Notes under the pieces: model-generated
Databases searched by the model: none
The model's input: only the letters and a program-made list of their open reading frames with translations
What the model was told of the DNA's origin: nothing
Shown: positions 1 to 6,795 of the stretch, in pieces
Numbering within the stretch: the stretch's first letter is position 1
How the letters are laid out: each line of letters opens with the position of its first letter
Program-made: the position numbers and the translations under genes
IMG/VR virus record: IMGVR_UViG_3300009151_000252
Span: 1-30,670 of that record
Length of the DNA stretch: 30,670 bases
DNA from: a virus
Direction: 5' to 3' (one strand)

Positions 1-2949
1 CATACCAATTGCAGCAGCTTTGCTGAGCCATGACTGAGGTTTAGGTATAAGCTTGCCTACCTTGCCAGTATTACTTGTATCTTCTGCTGTAGGTATTGAT
101 ACAGGGGAAGTAGAAGCTGTTGGTTCAGTATTTACTGTATTTACTGTTGGTTCAGTATTTACTGTATTTACTGTTGGTTCAGTATTTACTGTATTTACTG
201 TTGGTGGTTCAGTGCTTATAGCTGGGGCTATAGTTGAAGTTTGAGCCGCTGCAGCATTTGGTACCGCTGTAGCTTCACCAGTTTTAATATCGCGGTTCAC
301 TGTATTTTCGTTAGAACCAGAGATCATTTTAGCACTTTTACTTGCTAGTTGAATATTTACTGATTTATTTAATGCTTGTCTAGCGTATGCCGGTGGTAAA
401 GATTTTGTAGCAAATTCCTCTACAAATGCGTTGTATTCTTCCTTAGGTATATCATTAGATGAGGTATAACCTTTTTTACTCCATTCATTTATTACATCTC
501 TTTGTTTTGCTGCTCGAGCTATAACTGATTGAGCAGCATTTTTAGGTTTAGATAATTCAGTTTCGCTGTTCTTATTAGCTACAGCAGTAACTGTTGCTAC
601 CTCTGCTACAGACCCCGGCGTAGGAGCTTGTGTTGCATTGGAACTATTTTGAGATGCACTTGCAACTACACCCCCGCCTACTTCAGGTGGTGTTGTGAGG
701 GCGCTTGTTGCCCCAGTAATAACAGGCGCTGCTTTGTTGATCAGTGACCCTTTTTCGTCTGTTGTATTAGTTGTGGCAGTATTAACAGTGTCATTATTTT
801 CGTCTTTTGGTTGTTCTTTTTCTTTATCTTTTTTGTTACCAAATCCAAAGAAACTAGCAACACCGCTACCCGCTTTCTTAGTTAGGTCCCATCCTTTTGA
901 TGCAACATTTGATACACCTTCAATTGCTGCTGCACCAATCTTAGTACCACCAACTGTCTTACCTAAGAAATTACCTGCTTTTTCGCCGAGATAACCACCC
1001 GCTAATGTACCAAGAGGGCCCAGTAACGACCCTAATGCAGCTCCCGCGGTGCCCCCAACAGCTGAGCCAGCTGCGCCGCCAATCGACTTACCTTTTAATT
1101 CTTTTGCTTGCTCAGGAGTAAGCTCACCGCTTGCTACTTTTGCATTAATATCTTTAACTTCACCTACTGTATCTGCTACCGCTGACCCAACAGAAATTAA
1201 TGTGCCAAGAGGCCCAATTGCTTTACCCAAAAACTTACCTGCTCCACCAGCAAGCTTCATAGCGCCGCCCGCGACTTTTGATGCATTTTTTGTTACACCA
1301 GAAATCAATTTAGAACCACCTGCAAAAGCTTTTTTAGCTAAAGACGCCCCGGGTAATTTATTAAGCTTTGCCATAGCGCCGCGTCTAAATTTACGCATAC
1401 CTACTTTTGCTTTTAACTTAGCTTTATCAAATCTTGTTCGCTGCTTGGGGCCCTGGCCAGCGCGGGAGCTTTTAGAAGTTTTGCTGCCTTTGCTGTCTGG
1501 TAAAAGATCGCTCGCAAGATCTAACAACCCACCCGCTGCGGCAGAGCCGGGTGTATTAGGCTGTTTTTTATCTTTTTCATTACTGGCAGCTGGACCTGAT
1601 GAACTGTTTTCAAAAGATTTTGCAATCTTATGAACATGTTCTTCAATTTTCTCAAGCACTTTAAGTATGCTTTCATTTACATCTTTTTTGCCAAATACGT
1701 CAACTTGCGCTTCACCACCTGAAGATTTTACTGCATCTTGTCGCTGCGCTTGCGATATTGCAAGTGAGGTAGTAGTAGCAGGAGGTGTTAATTGTGTGAT
1801 GGTATCGGAGGATCTTGCATCTACATTCTTAGGCAATATTAATTTATTAATTGCATTCTTTGCACCCGTTAAAAAGCCAGAGGCTCGGTCAAGAAACGGT
1901 GTTTTATTACTTGTATCATCGCTATCAACCTTATTTGAACCGCTTGCTTCTTTTTTGGTTTGTTTAAATGTATCAAGTATTTTATTTAAAATTGATGGTT
2001 TGTTATCTGTTTTGTCATCTTTAGATTCAGATGTTTCTTCAGCTTTATCTTTCTTAAATAAATCTCTTAATTTCATGAAGTGATCTACTAATGATCCTTC
2101 TGCTGGTTTTTTACCATCTTTCTTTTCAGATGTTTCTTTATCAGTTTCTTTATCTTTCTTTAAGAAAGTTTTTAATTTTATAAACTGTTCAACTAATGAT
2201 CCTTCTGCTGATTTTTTATCATCTTTAGATTTAGATGCTTCAGTTTCTTTATCTTTTTTTAAGAAATCTCGCATCTTAGCAAACTGATCTACTAATAACC
2301 CTCCAACTGATTTTTTATCATCTTTCTTTTCGGGTGCTTGTTCAGCTTTATCTTTCTTTAAGAAAGACTTCAATTTCATTAATTGGTCTACTAATGACAC
2401 TTCAGCTGGTTTTTTATCATCTTTCTTTTCGGGTGCTTGTTCAGCTTTATCTTTCTTTAAGAAAGTTTTTAATTTTATAAACTGATCTACTAATAACCCT
2501 CCAACTGATTCTTTATCATCTTTCTTTTCAGATGTTTCTTTATCAGTTTCTTTATCTTTCTTTAAGAAAGTTTTTAATTTCATTAATTGGTCTACTAATG
2601 ACACTTCAGCTGGTTTTTTATCATCTTTCTTTTCGGGTGCTTCATCAGCTTTATCTTTCTTAAATAAAGTTTTTAATTTTATAAACTGTTCTATAAACGA
2701 TGTTTCAGACACTTTTTTATCTGATTCATTTATATTTGATGCGTTATTTTTATTCTCAGCTATAGGTTCTTTTGTCTTACTGTCTTCTCTCGCTTGAGTA
2801 AAAAATTTACCAAATTTAGTTTGCTCTGGTTCTCTAAGTAAGTGGAATATACCTTCAAGACTACTGTCAATTGACGACAGTGTTTTACTATCTTCTGGTG
2901 TTTTTAGCCCAGAAGATAGTAGATCTTTAATAGTAAAAGCTTTATCCAT
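1..2949 (-). CDS. Giant repeat-rich virion protein, C-terminus beyond left edge
   Basis: An open frame starts at ATG 2949 and runs 983 codons to the window edge without a stop, so the C-terminus is missing. I do not recognise the family. Order of parts: an N-terminal segment (1-83); seven tandem 33/35-residue repeats (about 84-318) of an amphipathic helix (VDQFIKLKTFLKKDK) plus a charged Lys/Asp/Glu linker; a short helical stretch (about 424-445); a very basic patch (about 490-525, with RKFRR); a Gly/Ala-rich glycine-zipper-like hydrophobic region (about 620-665, GGAAGSAVGG); a Ser/Thr/Asn-rich low-complexity region; and three NTEPTVNTV-type repeats near the edge. It follows two hub-type genes, where T4 relatives carry hub and tape-measure genes (27-29). 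A tape-measure or hub-associated protein is the best guess, but repeats and the zipper alone do not prove it. A downstream lytic or spike domain could lie outside the window. Confidence 0.8.
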   Translation of the reverse strand, partial: MDKAFTIKDLLSSGLKTPEDSKTLSSIDSSLEGIFHLLREPEQTKFGKFFTQAREDSKTKEPIAENKNNASNINESDKKVSETSFIEQFIKLKTLFKKDKADEAPEKKDDKKPAEVSLVDQLMKLKTFLKKDKETDKETSEKKDDKESVGGLLVDQFIKLKTFLKKDKAEQAPEKKDDKKPAEVSLVDQLMKLKSFLKKDKAEQAPEKKDDKKSVGGLLVDQFAKMRDFLKKDKETEASKSKDDKKSAEGSLVEQFIKLKTFLKKDKETDKETSEKKDGKKPAEGSLVDHFMKLRDLFKKDKAEETSESKDDKTDNKPSILNKILDTFKQTKKEASGSNKVDSDDTSNKTPFLDRASGFLTGAKNAINKLILPKNVDARSSDTITQLTPPATTTSLAISQAQRQDAVKSSGGEAQVDVFGKKDVNESILKVLEKIEEHVHKIAKSFENSSSGPAASNEKDKKQPNTPGSAAAGGLLDLASDLLPDSKGSKTSKSSRAGQGPKQRTRFDKAKLKAKVGMRKFRRGAMAKLNKLPGASLAKKAFAGGSKLISGVTKNASKVAGGAMKLAGGAGKFLGKAIGPLGTLISVGSAVADTVGEVKDINAKVASGELTPEQAKELKGKSIGGAAGSAVGGTAGAALGSLLGPLGTLAGGYLGEKAGNFLGKTVGGTKIGAAAIEGVSNVASKGWDLTKKAGSGVASFFGFGNKKDKEKEQPKDENNDTVNTATTNTTDEKGSLINKAAPVITGATSALTTPPEVGGGVVASASQNSSNATQAPTPGSVAEVATVTAVANKNSETELSKPKNAAQSVIARAAKQRDVINEWSKKGYTSSNDIPKEEYNAFVEEFATKSLPPAYARQALNKSVNIQLASKSAKMISGSNENTVNRDIKTGEATAVPNAAAAQTSTIAPAISTEPPTVNTVNTEPTVNTVNTEPTVNTVNTEPTASTSPVSIPTAEDTSNTGKVGKLIPKPQSWLSKAAAIGM
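121..201. repeat. Three perfect 27-bp tandem repeats in the giant ORF
   Basis: Three identical 27-bp units abut at 121-147, 148-174 and 175-201. A diverged partial copy (tggttcagt then different sequence) follows at about 205. The unit is nine codons, so the frame is kept and copy-number changes would only lengthen or shorten a Thr/Val/Asn/Pro-rich linker (read as NTEPTVNTV in the protein). Perfect identity suggests recent slippage or unequal recombination. Confidence 0.95.
1996..2700. repeat. Seven tandem 99/105-bp coding repeats
   Basis: The giant ORF contains seven head-to-tail copies of a unit of 33 residues (35 in two copies), starting at residues 84, 117, 152, 185, 218, 251 and 286. 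Each copy has a hydrophobic/amphipathic core (S/L-L-V-D-Q-F-x-K-L-K-T-F-L-K-K-D-K) and a hydrophilic linker (EKKDDKKPAEV or KKSVGG type). The linkers come in a few recurring types (PAEV, SVGG, PAEG), and copies sharing a linker are not always adjacent, which suggests multi-unit duplication or gene conversion. All length differences are multiples of three. Confidence 0.92.
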
Positions 2950-2967
2950 CTACAATATTTATTGTAG
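2950..2967 (-). promoter_or_regulatory. Leader hairpin / AATAAATA element before giant gene
   Basis: A perfect inverted repeat, CTACAAT-attt-ATTGTAG, directly abuts the ATG of the giant gene at 2949. On the minus strand its centre reads AATAAATATT, close to the T4 late-promoter core TATAAATA. It could be a late promoter with dyad symmetry or a hairpin masking the translation start. The sequence alone does not decide between them. Confidence 0.4.
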
Positions 2968-2977
2968 AAATATCAGT

Positions 2978-3715
2978 CTATTCAAGAAAAGATACATCAA
3001 ACGGCAATGTGATTGTATTGTGTGTAATACAATCACTAACAGCGTCAAGTACTTGTTTACTGAAGCCTACAGACTCACTAGCTATTTGATAGGGCAATTG
3101 TTCAATTATTTTAAATTGCTTATCAATCGGTAAGCTCGAATCATATACAACAGTTTCATCAAGTGCACTCTTGATATTATCAATATACCGAGCCATTTCA
3201 ATTAAAAAATAATTTGTACTTGCTTCTTGTTCGTTTTTAATTTCGCCGTCTTCATCTACTTTTATACTATCTGCAAGAAATTTATCATACATTTTAATTT
3301 TTGTGAGTGATGGAAACTGAAACGTAACAATTAAATTATTATATGTAAAATACTTTACTATAGGCGTTTTAACAGCATCAAAAGATTTCTGTAAAAAATC
3401 TTTAATGGGTGTATCTTTATACGAACCGTCGTATTTTAAATAACCGTATAATAATAACATATCAACTTCTGTTAATATGTCAGCTATTTTTTTATCTTTA
3501 ATATCAATTTCAATATTTTGTATTAAAGCATCAATAATACCGCCTCTAAAACCAATATCAAAGTAAGGGGTATTAATACTGGAATCAACTATATTTTTAA
3601 TTTGTTTAATATTAATAGGGCGTATTTTAATACTATACTGTGTTGACGGTATTACTGCAACTGCTGCAAGTTCGTTTAAAAATGTCTTGATTAGATCGTT
3701 TGGTGTTGTTGTCAT
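2978..3715 (-). CDS. Baseplate hub-type protein (gp26-like family candidate)
   Basis: This is a 245-residue protein starting at ATG 3715, which overlaps the upstream stop in an ATGA junction. The N-terminal part (IKIRPINIKQIKNIVDS) resembles the opening of T4 gp26-type baseplate proteins, where a short beta segment precedes 'R-P-L-x-x-K-x' and a helix. The mid region LTEVDMLLLYGYLKYDG also resembles the 'LTEFD...LR' stretch of that family. The rest is helical and unannotated by eye. Its place between tube/hub genes and the giant tail protein supports a baseplate hub or hub-assembly role. The family match is from memory of motif shape, so moderate. No membrane segment or signal peptide is seen. 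Confidence 0.6.
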   Translation of the reverse strand: MTTTPNDLIKTFLNELAAVAVIPSTQYSIKIRPINIKQIKNIVDSSINTPYFDIGFRGGIIDALIQNIEIDIKDKKIADILTEVDMLLLYGYLKYDGSYKDTPIKDFLQKSFDAVKTPIVKYFTYNNLIVTFQFPSLTKIKMYDKFLADSIKVDEDGEIKNEQEASTNYFLIEMARYIDNIKSALDETVVYDSSLPIDKQFKIIEQLPYQIASESVGFSKQVLDAVSDCITHNTITLPFDVSFLE

Positions 3716-4635
3716 ATTTTATTTGATGCGTGGCGTTGTTGCTCCATCTGGTTTTTTAATTTAATTTCAGCATCAAGTATTTTCATATACATTAAAGCTT
3801 CACCTGGAGCACAGTTATCAATATAATTAAGATTGATATTAGCAAATTGCGACAGTTTAAATGAGTTTTGATGTATCGTAACAAGATCATCACCGTATAA
3901 TAAAGATATTACATATACCAAAAACTCGTAATTTAATACAAAGTTAATTATAGTTTCGTCACTATTTTTGTCATCAGGTGGCGCGTAGATGAAATTTATA
4001 TTCTCAAAACGTTGTATATATTGTGTTACAATTTTTTGTAGTTCTTGTATAATAAACGGTGGTAAGCTATCAAGATAATTTTGCTTTTGAGTGCAGTCTA
4101 CAACTAATTTATTATTACCTATTTCAAGGTATTCAATATAATCAAATATATCATGTTCTTTATGCAAATCTATAAACCGCGGGGTTGTTAGTTTTATAGA
4201 TAAATTATTATATACTACATGTGACGCTTCTGTGAAACCACGTAAAGACGTCTGTAAACTATGTAAGTTTTTTGATACACGTAACGGTTCTTTAGGTTCT
4301 GTTGTAACTTGCCCCTCTTGGTTTTGGCCTTCTTTTGCTGCTTCTTCGTTTCCTTCAGTTTCACGTTTTTTAATATGAACTGTCAATGCAGCACCTAAGC
4401 TGAGTATACGTATCTCTATTAACAGCATTAAAATATCTATACAATTTAATTTTTTTAATTCGTCTATTGTAATATCGCTGTGCTGTGCGAGAAAATGTAA
4501 TATATTAATACTAAAAATACCATATTCACTTTTCCTAAAAAATAGTTTTAGAAGAGTTTTATAAGTTTTAAAATTCATCTCTTCTACTTCTACAGAGTGT
4601 GAAGATAGTTGTAATGTATTTTTAAGTTTAAACAC
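3712..4635 (-). CDS. Probable baseplate/hub assembly protein
   Basis: This is a 307-residue protein. The chosen start is GTG 4635; the next in-frame ATG is codon 20 (MNFKTYKTL). I keep GTG because the first residues (LKNTLQLSSHSVEVEEMNFKTYK) look like the beta-hairpin-plus-helix opening shared with the next gene and with T4 gp26-type proteins. A charged low-complexity insert (about residues 110-140, rich in E, K, Q and G) splits a helical N-terminal domain from a C-terminal half. The gene joins its neighbour through ATGA, implying coupled translation. No enzyme motif is visible. A baseplate or tail assembly role is inferred from position and weak resemblance. Confidence 0.55.
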   Translation of the reverse strand: MFKLKNTLQLSSHSVEVEEMNFKTYKTLLKLFFRKSEYGIFSINILHFLAQHSDITIDELKKLNCIDILMLLIEIRILSLGAALTVHIKKRETEGNEEAAKEGQNQEGQVTTEPKEPLRVSKNLHSLQTSLRGFTEASHVVYNNLSIKLTTPRFIDLHKEHDIFDYIEYLEIGNNKLVVDCTQKQNYLDSLPPFIIQELQKIVTQYIQRFENINFIYAPPDDKNSDETIINFVLNYEFLVYVISLLYGDDLVTIHQNSFKLSQFANINLNYIDNCAPGEALMYMKILDAEIKLKNQMEQQRHASNKI

Positions 4636-4664
4636 GTGATAATTTATACAACAATTGTGTATTT

Positions 4665-5339
4665 TTAAACTAGAAAGGTTTGAATATTCTCAGGGCTTGG
4701 GTTATATTCATAGCTTTGATATACAAAATCTACATTACGTCGTAATACACCGCTCTGTTGTGTGTACTCAATTTTTTCGGAATCAACTGATATAGGTATA
4801 ACACCCTTGAACTTCCACGTCTGGTATACAACGGGGGTGCTTGAATTTTTTGTGCCTAGACCCCATCTAAATATATTAATACCAGCTCGATAATTTTCTT
4901 TTCTCGCTACCATTCCCATAAATGAAGACACAATAACCCACGGCCTAATAACATTCTCTACAAAACTTATAGATGTGTCTAAAAACGACACTTTAAATTT
5001 TTGTAAATCTTCGCGGCCGCTATTCATATATTCTCTAAATAAACCACCTTGTTGCGAACCTTCAGCAGTTGATGTAAAACCATCTCCTGGTAAATCAATA
5101 CCTTGAACAAATAAACATCCCTTAGCGTCTTGCAATGCGCCTGTTGTAAGTTTAGATAAAACAGAAGCGTCTGGTGGCGGGTTACATATATTTGATTGGT
5201 AGTCGTTAACTTTTAATATCAAGCTTGTTGGTATATTATCAAAAGTTAGTGACCATATTGGCACTCTGGGTATACTACCAACAGGTTTACTTAAAAACTC
5301 TTTTAGAAAATATGCTGATGTCGGTGCTTCTGTTGCCAT
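4665..5339 (-). CDS. Tail tube/baseplate protein, gp19- or gp54-like fold candidate
   Basis: This is a 224-residue protein starting at ATG 5339, one base after the stop of the tail-tube paralogue upstream. Phrases such as FVENVIRPWVIVSSFMG and a late segment ending in RRNVDFVYQSYEYNP have the layout of T4-like tail-tube-fold proteins: long beta strands around a single helix, then a C-terminal 'fkg..P.s.d...e' strand. The N-terminus is Pro/Ser-rich, with VPIWSLTFDNIPTSL. In T4 the tube-fold family also includes the baseplate initiator gp54 and gp48, so a tube initiator is plausible here between tube and hub genes. I cannot separate these options by eye. Confidence 0.55.
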   Translation of the reverse strand: MATEAPTSAYFLKEFLSKPVGSIPRVPIWSLTFDNIPTSLILKVNDYQSNICNPPPDASVLSKLTTGALQDAKGCLFVQGIDLPGDGFTSTAEGSQQGGLFREYMNSGREDLQKFKVSFLDTSISFVENVIRPWVIVSSFMGMVARKENYRAGINIFRWGLGTKNSSTPVVYQTWKFKGVIPISVDSEKIEYTQQSGVLRRNVDFVYQSYEYNPSPENIQTFLV

Positions 5340-5340
5340 G

Positions 5341-6084
5341 TTATTTTACCTTTCCTTGTAACCAATAGTGGTAGCTAAGAGTTACATCCATTTTTACAAT
5401 TGACCCTGTATCCCCCAAGTTATACGTTATTGACCCAGGGTTTATAAGACTCACACCTATAAGAGTGTAATACTTAATTATTACCATTTCTTTATTTAGT
5501 AAACCTATTGTCAGGTAACTATCATCACCAGGCGCGATAAAATTACCTGTTGTGTCTTGATCGTTATAGTTGAGTAAAGACATATCTTCAAATGCTTTAC
5601 GCAATACAAAGTCCTTATCACACTTAAATGTAACAGGGTATGAAGCTCCTGAATATGTTGACATACCCGGTACATTATATGTCATCCCTATATAGTTAAC
5701 AGCTACGTTTATTGTTTCACGAGCGGGTAGCTGCGCAGTTTCTAAATATAACGAATAACCATCCTCAGGTAATACATTTTCGCCATATGACTTCCAATCA
5801 ACAATACGAAATTGGTGTTGTCTTGCAAAATCGTGCTTAATCGCAAACGCATAAAAATCCGCTATACCTTGGCCGTGTGCTTTTTCACTTGGTGTATAAT
5901 CACCAGGAGCATGCTTTACATCTGACGCTTGTTGATCAATACTCTGTACAGGAGAGCCTCTATTAATTGATGTCGACGACGGGGTATGTATACTTTGCAC
6001 TGGGGTACCTTTGCGGTAGCCCGGTGTATTAGACTGCTGCTTCACGACCGGTGAAGTGTGAGGAGGTAGTTTGCGAATAGCCAT
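5341..6084 (-). CDS. 19: Second tail-tube protein (gp19 paralogue) with N-terminal extension
   Basis: This is a 247-residue protein. I use ATG 6084 (MAIRKLPPHTS); an upstream TTG at 6096 is less likely. From about residue 71 it parallels the 203-residue tube protein encoded just upstream. Shared blocks include DFYA, DFARQHQFRI-DW, LYLETAQLP-RE, YSGS/YSGA, YLT-LL-K, LINPG/LINTG, YNLGDTG and TLSYH-W-QG. The first ~70 residues are absent from the paralogue. They are Pro/Ser/Gln-rich with two TPVQSI/SPVQSI copies and look disordered. It may be a minor or specialised tube subunit, for example a decorated or end-cap ring. A strong stem-loop separates the two genes, so their mRNA levels could differ. 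Confidence 0.85.
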   Translation of the reverse strand: MAIRKLPPHTSPVVKQQSNTPGYRKGTPVQSIHTPSSTSINRGSPVQSIDQQASDVKHAPGDYTPSEKAHGQGIADFYAFAIKHDFARQHQFRIVDWKSYGENVLPEDGYSLYLETAQLPARETINVAVNYIGMTYNVPGMSTYSGASYPVTFKCDKDFVLRKAFEDMSLLNYNDQDTTGNFIAPGDDSYLTIGLLNKEMVIIKYYTLIGVSLINPGSITYNLGDTGSIVKMDVTLSYHYWLQGKVK

Positions 6085-6099
6085 ATCACGTAACAAGGT

Positions 6100-6134
6100 A
6101 ATGCCCTGTATTATAATATTTAATACAGGGCATT
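6100..6134. terminator. Strong stem-loop between two tail-tube genes
   Basis: A perfect 14-bp stem (6100-6113 and 6121-6134) has a 7-nt AT loop. The stem carries the GCCCTG/CAGGGC core. It lies downstream of the first tube gene (stop 6158) and just before the second (start 6084). No run of T follows on the minus strand (ACCTTGTTACG), so it may be a weak terminator, an mRNA 3'-end stabiliser or a processing site rather than a classic Rho-independent terminator. Confidence 0.6.
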
Positions 6135-6157
6135 CACTTTATAGCTAAAATATATTT

Positions 6158-6769
6158 TTAGTAACTACGATCTATTGCTTGCGGTGTGGGTGTCTCGTTT
6201 GCTGTTGTTCTGTTATAATCACCCTGTACCCAGAAGTGGTACGAAAGAGTAGCATCAACCTTTGCGGGCTGTCCAGTATCACCCAAATTATAACTTATAG
6301 TACCTGTATTAATCAATTGAGTACCAATTAAAGAATAATATTGAATTGGCGCTAAGTACTTATCAAGCAACGCCATTGTGAGATAACTTTTATCTGAACG
6401 GATGTTGTAATCACCGATAGATGTCATATCGTTAAACACCCTTCTTGTATGATGCTCCATAACGGAACGTAGATAATACATACTATCACATCTAAACGAT
6501 ACAGCGTAAGCAGCGCTACCAGAATACGAAGCTAGACCACCGACGTTGAAGCTTAATCCCATAAACGGCACTGGTACGTTAGTAATTTCACGACCGGGTA
6601 ACTGTGCTGTTTCGAGGTATAATGTATGCTTGGCGGAGCCATCGCCGTTAGATCCGTCCTGGTCGAGGACGTCTTCACCTTCAATCACCCAGTCAGTAAT
6701 TCTGAATTGATGTTGACGTGCAAAGTCACGTTCTGTTGCTACTGCGTAGAAGTCTTGAATTGTACTCAT
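6158..6769 (-). CDS. 19: Tail tube protein (gp19)
   Basis: This 203-residue protein from ATG 6769 is similar in size to the T4 tube protein gp19 (163 aa) but longer. It follows the sheath gene directly, as in T4. Key blocks are DFYAVATERDFARQHQFRI, LYLETAQLPGRE, SYSGSAAYAVSFRCD, YNIRSDKSYLT, YNLGDTGQPAKVD and SYHFWVQG. It polymerises into the inner tail tube through which DNA passes and forms the platform for sheath assembly. A divergent paralogue with an N-terminal extension lies immediately downstream. The leader contains AATAAATAAT, also found before gp18. Its C-terminal tail is Thr/Pro-rich. Identification rests on order, size and recurring tube blocks in both paralogues. Confidence 0.85.
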   Translation of the reverse strand: MSTIQDFYAVATERDFARQHQFRITDWVIEGEDVLDQDGSNGDGSAKHTLYLETAQLPGREITNVPVPFMGLSFNVGGLASYSGSAAYAVSFRCDSMYYLRSVMEHHTRRVFNDMTSIGDYNIRSDKSYLTMALLDKYLAPIQYYSLIGTQLINTGTISYNLGDTGQPAKVDATLSYHFWVQGDYNRTTANETPTPQAIDRSY

Positions 6770-6776
6770 ATGTTAT

Positions 6777-6786
6777 ATTATTTATT
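6777..6786 (-). promoter_or_regulatory. Candidate late promoter element before gp19
   Basis: The minus strand reads AATAAATAAT seven bases before the ATG of gp19. The same 10-mer occurs before gp18 (9252-9261). It resembles the T4 late core TATAAATA, read by gp55-RNA polymerase with the clamp, and both gp55 and gp45 are encoded here. The very short distance to ATG would give a near-leaderless message, so this could equally be an A/T-rich translation leader. Confidence 0.3.
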
Positions 6787-6795
6787 GTTAAATTG

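Noticed and set aside
53-1633. Plus-strand ORFs over the left end
   Set aside because: They are antisense to the long minus-strand frame (1-2949), which has no stop in 983 codons. Their products are low-complexity mirrors of its repeats and Ala/Gly-rich parts.
1996-2700. Possible CRISPR array from regular ~100-bp repeats
   Set aside because: Repeats are contiguous, keep the reading frame, vary in parallel with protein similarity and have no unique spacers; they are protein repeats.
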